Shown: piece by piece, positions 32,295 to 44,664 of the stretch
Layout of the letters: every line of letters begins with the position of its first letter
How positions within the stretch are numbered: the stretch's first letter is position 1
Position numbers and translations under genes: made by a program
Notes under the pieces: model-generated
Seen by the model: only the letters and a program-made list of their open reading frames with translations
Told to the model about the DNA's origin: nothing
The model's database searches: none
Assembly (NCBI RefSeq): GCF_001039355.2
Contig: NW_019775657.1
Coordinates: 159,607 to 211,447, forward strand
Length of the DNA: 51,841 nt
Direction of reading: 5' to 3'
Source: Lingula anatina
Lineage: Eukaryota > Brachiopoda > Lingulata > Lingulida > Lingulidae

Positions 32295-35200
32295 TGGGTT
32301 TATGGGGTCATTTTAGCTTAATATTTGTGATCCAATTTTTGTTTCCTTTTTTTTTTTTTTGAGGGGGTGGGAGTCACAACACAATTCTTAGAATTGCTAA
32401 TGAAAAAGAAAAAAAAATTATCAGTTTCAACCATTTTAATTAGAAATTTACCATCAAACAGAAATCACGTCCCCTCAATACCTCCAGTGCACTACACCAC
32501 CTGGCCACTGGTCAATATACTGACCAATAAATCACCACAACACAGACTGACCAAGACCCAATCATCAAGACCATTCAGACACAAACCTAGGCAAAACTGG
32601 TTTAGGTCTAAGAACTTAACCACGTCTAGTCCCCCTGGATTGAGATGCAGAGGCCCCACTGTGGTTCCTGTGCAAACCCACCTGTATATATAGAGACGCT
32701 CCACTCCACTTTAGTCACCTAAACCCCAGGGGGAATCAACCACATCCTCTGCTGATTAATTCTCACCTATGAACCGATCCAACTTTTAGCCTGTCTGAAC
32801 AGTGCTAACCCAGACCCAGTAATAAACTGCCAGCATCAAAAGGTGGCTTTCTCCAATGAGATAAACTGTTGTCAATAATTACTTGCGCAAAGTCAACAAT
32901 TATGAGCCCCTGAGTCAACAATTTCCATTCGATTGGATTCTAACGGTTAAATGCCATTAAAGCACAGGGCATTGTTGTGGCGCTGGGTCTGTTTGCCAAG
33001 TATTGAGCGACCTCCACAAATAGGGGACAAAGATGTGTGCTGTGTGAGGCGGGACTGAGAACGAGGTGATGGAGAAACTTGAAAGAGAAGTCGTCAGGGT
33101 AAATAGCAACTGGGGTCGGCTGTGTTGTAGTTTATGAGGGTGAAGGTCAATTTGAAATTGTGAAAACAGGTGGATGGAAGAATTATTTCTCAACTGCTGC
33201 TACTAGGGAGGAAGAGAACCCCACTGGCCCTGAGAGCTGGTCAGGAATATTTACTGTTCTGGAGGAAAAGTAAAATTTGATGTTTGTGACCGCCATCTCA
33301 TCCCCTGACAACGACAGAGATAAAACAGGGGCAACTGACTGATTAAGGACAAGATAAGAGAGAAACCACAAGGTGTGACTACAGATTGAAAAGGAACAAT
33401 TTACCCAGAGGAAATTAACTTTTAGTTGGATAAAAAATTCTTAATTATTTTTCATCGGGTGACTGAAAAAACGGACCAAGAGTTACAATTTTAAGTATCT
33501 CTGATATTGAAATCAGATTGAAAAGATCATCCGATATTTCCTGAGATTTGATCGAACAATCAGAGAACTACTCCCCACGGTGACACCCTAGTCTCTCAGG
33601 ATTAACCCACATCAATATTGGACCCAGCTAAAATAAAACAAAAAATGCAAAGTGTTCCCGTGGACCCTCCCGTGGGTGCCTCAGACACCCAGTACAGTAT
33701 GGACCAGCTGGGGCCCGCCCTGGTGGAGGCACTGGCTGAGATAGCAGAGAAAAGACCCACAGATCCTATAGAGTTCCTGGCCCACTGGCTGTACAAACAC
33801 AGGGAGAACCTGGACTACCATAAAGAGGTAGGGCTGTCAGTATCTCTCTCCTTTTCTCTCTCTCTCTCTTTCTCTCGGCTCTTCCCAAAGCCCCACTGTC
33901 TGTTTTCATCTCTCTTTCTCTCTTTTTATCACCCTCCCTCTCTCTTTCTTTATCAACTCTATCTTAATCTCTTCATCACCCTCTCTTTCTCTCACTCTCT
34001 ATATCACCCTCTCCCCCTCTCTCTCTCTGTTAACCCCCTTCCCTTTGCTCTTTCTCTTTTTTCATGCTCCCCTTTTCTTTTTATTTTTCTTATATGTTTT
34101 TTTCCCACTTTACCAAATTTGAAGGACTAGAAATAGCAAACACCACATTAGCTAACCATTCACTACCAACTCAAACAAGGGAACATAAATCTCATCTCTG
34201 AAATCACCGCCTTTCATCCAAATTCCACATTTACATGCAAGAAAATCACCTACTTGAAATTTTATTGCACACTTTAAATGTCAGAGGTACAAATATTAAT
34301 TGAAATGTTTAGTATTACTGACAGCTATTATTACTTTGGCAAGTACTAAGTTCAAACTATTATGGCATTAAACAAGTAATGTCTTTACTGTAATTACAGG
34401 GACCTGACCGATTTCGTATCTTCATTATTGCCACTGCCTCACCAACTTTTAAATGTAACAGTTCTAAGAAAATCAATACATGCAGGCAGAAAAACAATAC
34501 ACGACATTGCTTGCTTGGGCTGGTTCTCTTTCACTTCACTTCACGTTTGTCACACGTAATCATTTCATTTCATTTGTTACCATATCAATCAATAAAAACT
34601 TGATACACCTCGCTCACTCTCCTGCTCTCTCTCTCTCTCTCGCTCTCTCTAAAATGCTTTGTACAAACACTAACCCTTATCTAAACTTTTTTACTACCTT
34701 GAACACAAACTGCCACTTTTGTTTTCTTTTAATCAGGCTTCCAAGCACTTTTCTCTTGTTATCTTAAAAAATGTAATTATTAGGGCTCCGCCTCCCCAAT
34801 GTAAGCAAATAACAAACTTTGACAAACAGTTGCCCACCACCACATAATCAGTACTCAAGATGTTAAAAACCTTTAAAATTGATAGGAAAATTCTTTGTTT
34901 TTTTTATTTATGTTATAAGAGACACAATGAGCAGACACAAAAGACAAAAATAAATTTGAAAATTTTAAATTTATTGTATCTAAGCTTGGTGAACATTAGA
35001 GGCCAACAGGCGATTTTTATTGAAATCTGTGTAATTCAAACATTGTCCCCCAGCCAGTGTTTGGCGTGTCAATATTTAACAGGTAACCGTTTGTATTTGA
35101 TCCTACTCCTACAGTCCAAACCAACACTGTAGCTAGTCAGACAAAGTCTCTTTTAATGAAAAAAATATGAGAGAAAAAGATTTCAATGAGAAACCAAGTG

Positions 35201-36624
35201 AGTTTATATTGATCTACCTGACTAAGATTAATCACACAATCTTTACAGGGTCTCTGCTAATCAGGAAAAAAAAGCCCATTACGTCTAGTTTTTGTAATTT
35301 CTTCCTGAGTGTGCAGCGTAATCCACACCACACAATAAACCGGTAACTCCACACAAATCACACAACACAAAAGATGGATATGAAAAACCAGGGATTCAAT
35401 AAACTTTTGTTTTGTTGAATTTCAAAGGAAAGCATAGTGTGTTCTGCTCCTAGTCATTGCCTCATCTATTATACACTAGACCTGAGGATCAGAGCTGTGG
35501 GTTTAGAAAAAAAAAATGGGTACAGACTAAAAGGGGAATAGACATATGGAAGTATATGGATTTGAAAAAAAAAAAACAAAAAAAAAAACTGGAATAACAT
35601 GAAATGAATAATGCTGAATAATTTTAACTTTTCAATACATAGACAAACTATTGAAAGCATACTATGTCAACAAGAATGGCAATACAACACAGGTTAACTT
35701 CCACAAGAAAACAAATCTATAATGATTTAAATCAAATAAAAACTCAAAACAATATTTGACAACCATGTCTGGGATATGTTTTCCAGCAAGCCTCGCAGGC
35801 CAGACAGCTCCACAAGGAGACCCTCCAACACCAGCAAGCATTGCTGCAGAAGGACCTGCTCAAGTCAGAGAGGAGGGAGTTCCGCGAGGAACAGCGGAGG
35901 ATTCAGAGGGAGAAAGAGGAGGAAGAGAGGAAGCAGAAGGAGCTGCAGAAAAAGTAATGTATTTCAAGCCAGATTTATTGACAAAGTTTACATTAAGTAA
36001 AATTAGTAGTTTTTTTTTTCACTTGCCTAGGTGTCCAGAAGGGCCAAAGGCTTAGAGAGTTTCTAGCACAAACTGAAGAAGTCTTGAGTAAGAGCTGCTC
36101 AAAAATGGCAATAGAAGTTAACACACCAAAAAGTTGGTCTAAACTTTTAGTTCAAAATGTCTAGTTCATTTTGATAAGAATGCTCACTTGACCGTCACAT
36201 TATTCAAGTTTTATTAAAAGAAAGAAATGTGAATATTTTGTATTAGTGCTTACTTTGTTTTAGTGGAATGACATGGAATGAAGTTTTTTAGTCAAAAAAC
36301 AAAAACTTTCGGTTCTTTTGCGTAAAAAAGACCCCAAGAATTATATGCCACTGTTGTGCATTTTGGCCTCATGTGGGCCAGTGGTATGATAGTGTGTTGG
36401 CTATGGATGACTATTTATCAAAACAAACTGCTCCTCTTTATTTTAGAGCCAAAGAACAAGTATCATTTGCTCATCCACCAGACCTTCCTACAGTAAAGGA
36501 GGAGGACGAACTGTCTCACTCTCCCCCTGAACATATCACCAAGAAAGATGACACTGGCAAGACAGAACTGCACAGAGCTGCTGCCACTGAGGGTGAGTAT
36601 AAATGACTTCTACTTCTGTACACT

Positions 36625-36705
<81 letters not shown>

Positions 36706-36774
36706 CAAGACAGAACTTCACAGAGCTGCTGCCACTGAGGGTGAGTTATAGCAAGACTTCTACTTCTGTACACT

Positions 36775-36865
<91 letters not shown>

Positions 36866-39800
36866 TAGTTATAACAAGACTGAACTTTAAAAAGCTACTG
36901 ACACCCAGTTAAAGACGTTGCGTCTCTCTTGGATACTTCATCCAGTGCAGCTGAAGTCCCAGAAGAACATAATACATGCCCACCATCTTACTTCACACCT
37001 AAATCTTCTAATATCATGAATTTATCTTCAGGTTCTGACATAGTCAAGCTACTAGAGGAAGGGTACAACATCGCTGAACGTGACATCAGCGGCAAGACAG
37101 CCAGAGATATTGCACAGGAGGCAGGCAGAACTGAACATGTGGACGCCATCGGTAAGTATTCACCAAAACTCAAACCAGTGCTTTAAAAAGACAATGTCAT
37201 TTCATTTCTGCAGGAATTTTCTTACGATTTTCAGATTATCTTCTGTCATAATTTGTAAATAAATGTCAGTTCATTCACTCATTTCCCCATTTACTTTTTG
37301 ATGGAAAAGAATAATCACTTAGAAACTAAATATATCTTATGATAAATCAGTTATATCATATGTTTTTCTCAGATCAGTTCATCCTAGCTCAGTTGGAGGC
37401 AGAAAACATGCCACTCCTCCAGAGGCTTGTCTTGGATGGTTATGACAGTATCCCAGAGCCCCCTAGTGATAAAAGTGAGGAGGAGGTAGCCAAGATGAAG
37501 CAAGCGATGGAAACAGTCAATCAATTCCAAGTAAGTCTTCTGGTATTTCTAGAATTCTGCCCAAAACACAATGAAGCCAAAAATCCATTTCAAACCTCTT
37601 TACTAGTAAATTATTATTTCTTTTTTTTTTTTTGAAAAATGAAAATTTATTTTCATTTTTTTCACCAACAATAAATATGACAGCCTATGAGAATGCCTGT
37701 TATCATTTCACTTCTCAACACAAAGCAGTAAACTCTAACTCACATCTCACTTGCACAAGTAGAAAACCTACAAAGAAACTTCAACCTTTCAAACATCTTA
37801 CAGGAAAAAACCAGACAAGTCTTGCAGGCAGCTGACCAAGAAGACGTCCAGACCCTGAGACAACTCCTGGACAGGAAGGTCCTGGCTCTGTCCAGAGATG
37901 CCAGTGGACAGTGTCCTCTCCACAAGGCAGTGGTCAAGGGGTCAGTGGCCCTGCTCGAATACCTGGCCACAGAGTTCACAGTCTCACTGGAGTGTAAAGA
38001 CAATGTGAGTGACCTCCGCAAAACGCAGCCATGTTGTGACATATCTCTCCCCTGTCAGTAATTTGGCCATTATTTTGTGTCTGCCTTTCATAAAGTTGGA
38101 TTTAAAATCTTATATTAAGTATTCAGTCACATTCATTCTATGAATAAGCCAGAGCAATTTAGACCCAGATTGGGTCTGGCTTACCCCTAGTATATTGAAA
38201 CAATTGAAAGTATTCATTAATACCATCAATACTACTTGTAAGCTTGACCTATTTTGAGTCTAATATAACTGGTTGATAATTAATAAATCAATTTACAACT
38301 TATTTATTTGGTTTTCAGTATGGGCGTACAGCCCTCCACTATGCGTGTGCTGTATCTGATGAGATGGCTCAACTTCTCATGGAGGCAGGAGCCAATGACA
38401 AGACTGCTGATGTGGTAAGATGAACATAGGATATTCTCTAATAATGAATGAATTAAACTACCTCCCACCCCCAAAAAACAATTAGGAGTATAAGTGTATA
38501 ACAATAAAAAATAAAAAGTCATCATAAATAAACCCAGTTGTCATCTTGTAAAACCAAATGCTTCTTAAAAGACTATCTGGTCTGAGAAAACAAAAAATAT
38601 CTAGGTGCTCTGACAACTCCATGCCATTCAACCTAAACCACTCATCTCAGACACACAGAAGTACTGTAATATGACATCAAAGTTTGTTAAGAGACTCTAG
38701 AAAAGTAAGCCATAAACAATGTAAGATCTGACCTACTACTGACTGTCTCTCTTCCCTAGGCTGGCCACACCCCTGATTACTACAAAGACCACCAGGAGGA
38801 GCTGGGGTTGACTCAGTCAGCTGACCAACAGAATGCAGAGTTTCTCCACACAGAGGATGAGGGTGATCAGGGGGATGATGAGGGGGGTCAGGAAGTCACC
38901 GACCAGGTAAATGAGGATGACCAACAGGCTGGACAGACTGATTAACGTCTGGTCATCTGAGGACCATACTTGGTGGACACTTCTTAAATCTGGACCAGTG
39001 AACAGATAGTGACAAAAGTTGAACACTGACCATTGGATTAGAAGACCAATTTTAAATAACACTTCAGAAAATCTAAGCAAATAGTTATATCTATATCTTT
39101 CCAGTCTATCTCTTCCTTCCTAGAGTCCCCCAATTGAAAAAAAAAAAAAAAAAAAAAAAGAAACTGAAGCAACAGGTAATCACGTGAAAGCTTCAGTTCA
39201 CCTAACACAAAGAAATGAAGTATTCAGCCAGTGCAGTGCCTTACTTAATGTTGATGAGAATTTAAATTATATATAACATCATGCCTGTGATAAAATGTGT
39301 CATACAACATCCTCTTTTATTATTATTACTATTATTATTATTATTATTATTATGAAGTTGTACAAATGTGCAGTTTTAGTCTAAGTTGACTGTAAATTAT
39401 GTTTCAAAATCAAAAGACTTGAAATTCACTACTAGCATACTACCAGCTTCTACACTTACTAGTTCTGCCACTGCCATATGTTATATATTTGTCACTGATA
39501 TTGTTTTATGTGAGGGTAAACGTGTATGTTACGGCTGACCAAAGAACCAGTGAAAATCAAAATGTATTTGTCAAATAGTCCCAGTCTTACATGAAATGTT
39601 ACCATTCCTGAATGCCAAAGATCTGTACCAGTAATCAAGCATCATTTGTATGGTAAATTTATGTCAATCCAGGTACCATTCAGGCATTATGCCTTTGAGT
39701 ACTGTACGTAATAGTAAGCAGAAGTAAGTTTGTTTTCAGACTAAGTAAGATAATGCAATGTCAAAAACTTGGATACATGTATACTGCTTTACTAGTACCT

Positions 39801-41663
39801 GGGTTGCCAAAAGAGTTTGAAAGAAAGTTTTTTTTTGTTAATATTCGAGTGCAAAAACAAATTTAATCTTTTTTATTAAAAATTTTAGGGTTTCATACTG
39901 CAATATAATACTAGTTTACAAAGGGAATCTAGTCCTGCTTTTTATGCTTTGGATAAAACAATTGGATTTCTGTACTCAAAATTATGGCAGAATATACTGA
40001 ATATTCTTTCCACTTTGATATGAATTTTACTACAGCCTTCATGCCATAATTGTACTTTATATTGATATATAGTTAATTGAATGTTATTTCTGCTTTTCAA
40101 GAGTATGTGTATCTTTACAACTATGTGCCATGTTTCTTTATTAACACTGTATTAAAACACAAATATTTTTTTATCTTGTATAACATTCTTCTGAACTGTA
40201 CTGTAGCATGGGTAATTACATAATAAACGTTTTGTGAAAAATTTGTTTGGAATCCATTCATAATCATGGGCTTTCCTGGGTTAGCACCAGCAGCTTTTTT
40301 CACATAGCCAAATCACTACTTTTTCCAAATGGTAAAAAATTGACTAAACCAAGTCAAATCAACCCTTGACTAGTGCTAGTGCTACCTCAGCTAACCAATA
40401 TACACCTCAAAGACTTTGTAAATTTATATCAATTTCATAATTTCATTACCAGAAACATCTTTTTCTTTTCAAATATTTATGATAAGTACAGCTTCTCCTC
40501 ACCCCACAAAAAATCAATAATTAAATAAATAAATAAATAAATAAATAATAATAATAATACCTGTCATTTTCCCTCCAGTGTAACCAAAGCTAGTATTCAG
40601 CGACTTGTACTTCCTCTTGGCCCTTCTACACCACTCCTCAAAGGCCTGCTGACTTTGTTGTCTCTTTTCCTCCTCTTCTCTTTTCTTTCTCTCCTTCTCC
40701 TCTTTGGCTTTCCTCCTTTCCTCCAGCTTCTGCTGTTTTTTCATCTCAAACCATTCCTGAAATACTTCTTTTGATTTTTGCTCAGTTCTTGCTTTCTCCT
40801 CTGCTTTTATTTCTTCCTCTGCCTTCTTTTTCTGTCTCTCCATCTTCCTCCGTATTTGGATTTCATAATCCTTCTCACTGATCCATTTCTCACGGTTTTC
40901 CTCGGCCTTTTTTAATTTTTCTTTTGTCTCGTCTTCTTTTTTCTGTTTTTCTAAAGAGAGTCTTTTAAGCTTCAACCTCTCTCTTTTTAACCTCTCTCTT
41001 TCTTTTTTCACTTTTTCCACCAACCAGTCTTCCCAGGCTGTTCTCTTGTTCTCTTTGTCTTTACTTTTAGTATTTGAGCTTCTTGTGCGACTCTCTGAAT
41101 CCGTAGATTCTGACCTATAACAAAGATTTGAAAGTTAATATAAAAAAGGCCCACATTTCAGATCATGAGAAAATTGTAAAATGTAAATACTACAGTGGAA
41201 AAGAAAATGGTAGAGGAACTCAGAATCTCTATTGTGGTAATATTCTTGGTAAAAAGTTTTGAAAATTCAGTCGCGCTGTAAATGAACCTGTGCTATATCA
41301 TATGTGACCTACGAAATAGCAAAACCTACAAATTACCTTGGAAAAATATGTAAAAATTTAAAAAGAATAAAAATGGAAAAACATCAGTCTCTTCTACCTA
41401 AGTGCTCTGAATTTTTCATCAGCTTGAAGTCTTTCAAACACAGTGCCATGTCTTCCATCATCAACAGCATGTACTTTCTTTTCATCTTTCTCTCCATCAC
41501 TGTAGACACTGCTATCACTGTAGCTGTCGTGGTCTAATACAGAGATCAGCGACTCCGTGGAGCCACTGGAATCTGAGGAATAACTACGTCTCAGTCCCGT
41601 GGGTTGTCTGCGTGATGAGGCAGTTCTCACAGTGGCAGTGATGGGGCGAGGCCTGGCACTCAT
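32027..41663 (-). CDS. CCDC34: Coiled-coil domain-containing protein 34 (CCDC34)
   Basis: Three minus-strand exons join in phase: 41663-41398, 41114-40561 and 32175-32027 (969 nt, 322 aa; human is somewhat longer). The N-terminus is Ser-rich ([19 protein letters not shown]). Exon 2 holds [16 protein letters not shown], a long Glu/Lys/Arg coiled coil, then [13 protein letters not shown] and [10 protein letters not shown]. Exon 3 continues with [20 protein letters not shown], which matches the conserved C-terminus of CCDC34 as I recall it (YGYANGKLTG, then SYPEPAFYNPIPWKP). The intron phase fits exactly (ACA G / GC TAC). In vertebrates CCDC34 is needed for sperm flagellum assembly. The second intron is about 8.4 kb and contains a whole gene on the other strand (33645-38945). 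An upstream minus-strand acceptor (TTTTGCAG, near 41680) suggests a non-coding first exon. Confidence 0.88.
32176..33644. other. CCDC34 intron part / 5' flank of the nested gene
   Basis: Contains a poly-A run (about 32263-32288), a poly-T run (about 32347-32360) and otherwise no exon I can support. The promoter and 5' UTR of the nested plus-strand gene should lie toward its right end. Confidence 0.5.
33645..38945 (+). CDS. DPY30-motif, coiled-coil, ankyrin-repeat protein, nested in CCDC34
   Basis: Eight in-phase exons: 33645-33827, 35787-35953, 36447-36592, 37032-37151, 37373-37530, 37804-38004, 38319-38414 and 38760-38945 (1257 nt, 418 aa). A Dpy-30 motif lies at about residues 18-56 ([20 protein letters not shown], then [16 protein letters not shown]). 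A charged helix follows (about 60-118; [19 protein letters not shown]). Ankyrin-type repeats come next ([60 protein letters not shown]), then an acidic Asp/Gln/Gly-rich tail. Dpy-30 motifs are dimerisation helices that bind amphipathic helices, as in radial-spoke and AKAP-type complexes, so a ciliary scaffold is plausible but inferred. I do not recognise a named orthologue. The start is the only ATG before the motif in this exon. AATAAA at 40222 is a candidate 3' end. Confidence 0.82.
33840..34065. repeat. CT-rich low-complexity tract
   Basis: Imperfect (CT)n and TCTCT-rich sequence starting about 12 nt after the donor at 33827. Frames across it are low-complexity artefacts. Confidence 0.85.
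36550..36912. repeat. Tandem copies of an exon end separated by (TA)n
   Basis: The last ~40 nt of exon 3 plus its donor (GACAGAACTGCACAGAGCTG, GGGTGAGT) recur at about 36706-36747 with the donor kept, and again decayed at about 36875-36912. The copies are separated by TACTTCTGTACACTTG plus long (TA)n runs at 36627-36704 and 36777-36860. The unit is roughly 150-170 bp. Read-through frames over the TA runs are not real. Confidence 0.9.
38946..40560. other. 3' UTR of the nested gene and remaining CCDC34 intron
   Basis: No exon is supported. Poly-A run near 39139-39159, (ATT)n near 39318-39352, (AAAT)n next to the CCDC34 donor at 40520-40560. The minus-strand frame near 40121-40303 was examined and does not resemble CCDC34. 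Confidence 0.5.
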
Positions 41664-42396
41664 CTTGTATCACAGAACTGCAAAAGTTATTCAAACTTTT
41701 AATGAAGAGATAAGTTATTTGATATTGTTATTGATTATTTTCTGACTTTCAGTTGCATTTTTGAACTGAATGAATAAATTCTCGCAATTTTATAATCAAC
41801 ACAAGAGAAGCTGTTAAAGCATACCTCGTATTAAACTACACTGACAATAGGAAACAATGATATTGTACTTAAGGTTTAAGCGAATCAAACAAAGGCCGCA
41901 ACTTAGAAACATAATGATAACGAAACCCATTATTTTGAATTTCCTTTCGACTGCAATGAAATTGATGCTGACAACGAGGGAATGAAAACGGACGAATCTA
42001 TTAAAAATGATTCGTGAACGCAAAGTTTCAAAGGGTCAACATCGTAACTGTGAAAGTAGACGCAATAAATTGTGAAAACATTGTACACAACCATACCTTT
42101 TCGCATGGAATATCACAAAAGTTAAATGATCGGAAATTTTGTTTTCATTTCGCATTTCAATATGGCGCTCTTCTCTGGTTCGGAGTAAATTAATTATTTT
42201 GATTTGATTGGTCAAAATGCTTACATAGCAAATTAATATCATAAGAAGTACTCAATCAAAACATTTTATTTTTCACCCATTACAAAGTATATCGAAAAAA
42301 AGTTAAAATAAGAATATCACATAATTTTAGCTTATCATATTAAAATAAACTTTACATTCAAATAATCATGTGCGGAGCTTGAGGTAAAGATTGAAA
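41664..42396. promoter_or_regulatory. Bidirectional promoter region of CCDC34 and dynein
   Basis: The CCDC34 ATG (41663, minus) and the dynein ATG (42397, plus) diverge across about 730 bp. CAATATGGCGCTCTTCTCTG near 42160 contains an ATGGCG YY1-like core and may be near the CCDC34 transcription start; this is inferred from motif and position only. Confidence 0.5.
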
Positions 42397-44603
42397 ATGG
42401 CGACTTGGCAACCCGAAGTTCGGGAACGCAGGTTATCAAAGTTTACAATGTTTTTGGGGTATATGAAGGTAAGTAGATGAACGAACGGTGATTATGTATC
42501 CAAGAAATGTAATATTTAACCAAGTGAAAAGTATATGCGATCGGAGTAAAAGCTGTTTTGTTTAAAATGCAGCCCAACAATCAGAGGCGCTAAGCACCTG
42601 TCGAAATCGAAAAAAAAAATCGAGACCAAATCATTATCGCTGTCGATATCACTCAATGGCTCGCTGTTAGCTTTGATGCTTACAAAAGGATTTTTACATA
42701 ATAGGATAAGTATCTTCCTATAAGAAATTATATTTTTGGCTACAAAATTGATATATGAGTCTCGAAGTCCATCTCATTATGAGAAAAGTTCGCATTATTT
42801 CTTTAAACATTCTTCATATACAAAAAGAAGAAGTTCAGTTAAAGTATAGATGGTTCTCTACAAATTACAGACTTCATTTAATTTCTTCGCCATGGCGTGA
42901 CATAATTCATTTTTTTCCATGAAGGCATGAATAAATATGCAAACAATATATGAATCATTTTTACAGTAAAAAGATAATCAGAAAGAAGAACAAATAATGT
43001 CAACCAAAGTTGAGACATCAGTAGACCCAAACGTGACCAGCTCTGCCAAGCTGCCAGTCATCAATGGTGGGAGGAGCCTGGTGTCTCCCACACAGGCTGT
43101 CAAGATGCCTATCAAGGAACAGGCCAGACTGTGGTTGAAGGATGTCAGGGAGAGGTGAGCATTTATGACCAGTCTTACCACTCACTGAGTCTGCACACAT
43201 ATACATACATTCATGTACAAGTAAGCATGAACACATGCATGTTCATATACTGATGCACACAGACTAATACTTTATTAGTGAAATTGATTTTGATTTTTAG
43301 TCTCTTTGTGAAACCAGCTTCATGTCAAGAAATACATGTGGTGTATATTAAGAGTTACAACACTAGTCCTCATCGATAATAAGCTAAGACTACATAGGTC
43401 TCTCTGCCTTGGGGTTTCCCTGGAAACTACCTCCTCTCTCCTTCTTGTCATCCTTCTGCCATTCTGCTGTCCTCCTTCATGTTTCTCTCGGTCTCCGTCT
43501 CCTTTGTTTTCCCTCAAAATGAGAGTTAGAATTACATTCGATTACAAACCCAGATGATTATTATAATAATATTGTATTATTCCAGAGTTGAGATGTCAGA
43601 GGACCCAGACCCAGATGACTTAGTGACACTGAGGAAGGAGCTGATTGCACTGTTTATTACAGCACTCCAGCAGGACAGGTACAGTATAATATGAAGAGAA
43701 TAGAAATTAAACACAACTGTAGCAAGTTTTGTTTTGATCCAGAGTTTGCAAAATTTAATCCTCTTACTTATAACATAACATGCAAATTATGATTTTTTAA
43801 AAGGAAATTAAAGTATTTTTAAAAATTTATTTAGAAACGCTGTTTTTTTTTTCAGTCTTATTCTATCTGTTATATTAATGTGGTCACCCTGGTGCACAAG
43901 TGTCTTAGTCTTCATTTATTATACAAGTAAATGTGCTGCCATATAATACTTTATTTTCCAGTCGTTCATCATGGGATTTCTTGACAGAGGTAGTACAGCA
44001 GTTGATTCCATGTGCCAGTCATCTCTCAGGCTCACCAGAGGTAGGATCTGAGTCATGGAGAAAATAAAAATTAGGAAAATATTATGTGCGCTTTTTAAAA
44101 ACAGCATCCTCAGTCGAACTTTCTTAAATATAGTTATGTAGAAGTTAAGTTATTTCCTTTTGTCCTTTACTTTTAAGTAAAGTAAAAAAGGCAGTGGTTT
44201 TAAATAATTTTAAATATTTGAATGTCTTTCATTGTCTTGAATATTATTATTTTTTATTTCATTTACATATGAAAGCAGATTTTCTGAGGGAAAAAAAGAC
44301 ATTAACAATTGAGATATCTTTTTCAGCTAATTCACTACTTGGAGAGAGCAGCACAACACATGGACACACACAAAGAAAGACTGTTTGACATACACACTGT
44401 AGATGCTCTAAATAAAGTGTTTCCCGAGGATATGATGAGAATCCAAAAGCCAGTCCGTACTTACTGTGGTCCTATCTCCCCATCTCCAACAACTTCCCCT
44501 AGGGGGTCTCCAACCAGGACAGGCCCAACAAAGTCTCCAAGGATGCTGCTGCCAAATGGGAAGGATCCTTATACACTGGAACGAGCTGTAAGTTACCCCC
44601 ATA

Positions 44604-44664
<61 letters not shown>

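Noticed and set aside
36516-36890. Tyr-Ile repeat proteins on both strands
   Set aside because: Translations of (TA)n microsatellites and not genes.
40121-40303. Minus-strand frame considered as the CCDC34 last exon
   Set aside because: [12 protein letters not shown] does not match the CCDC34 C-terminus; the exon at 32175-32027 matches in sequence and in phase.
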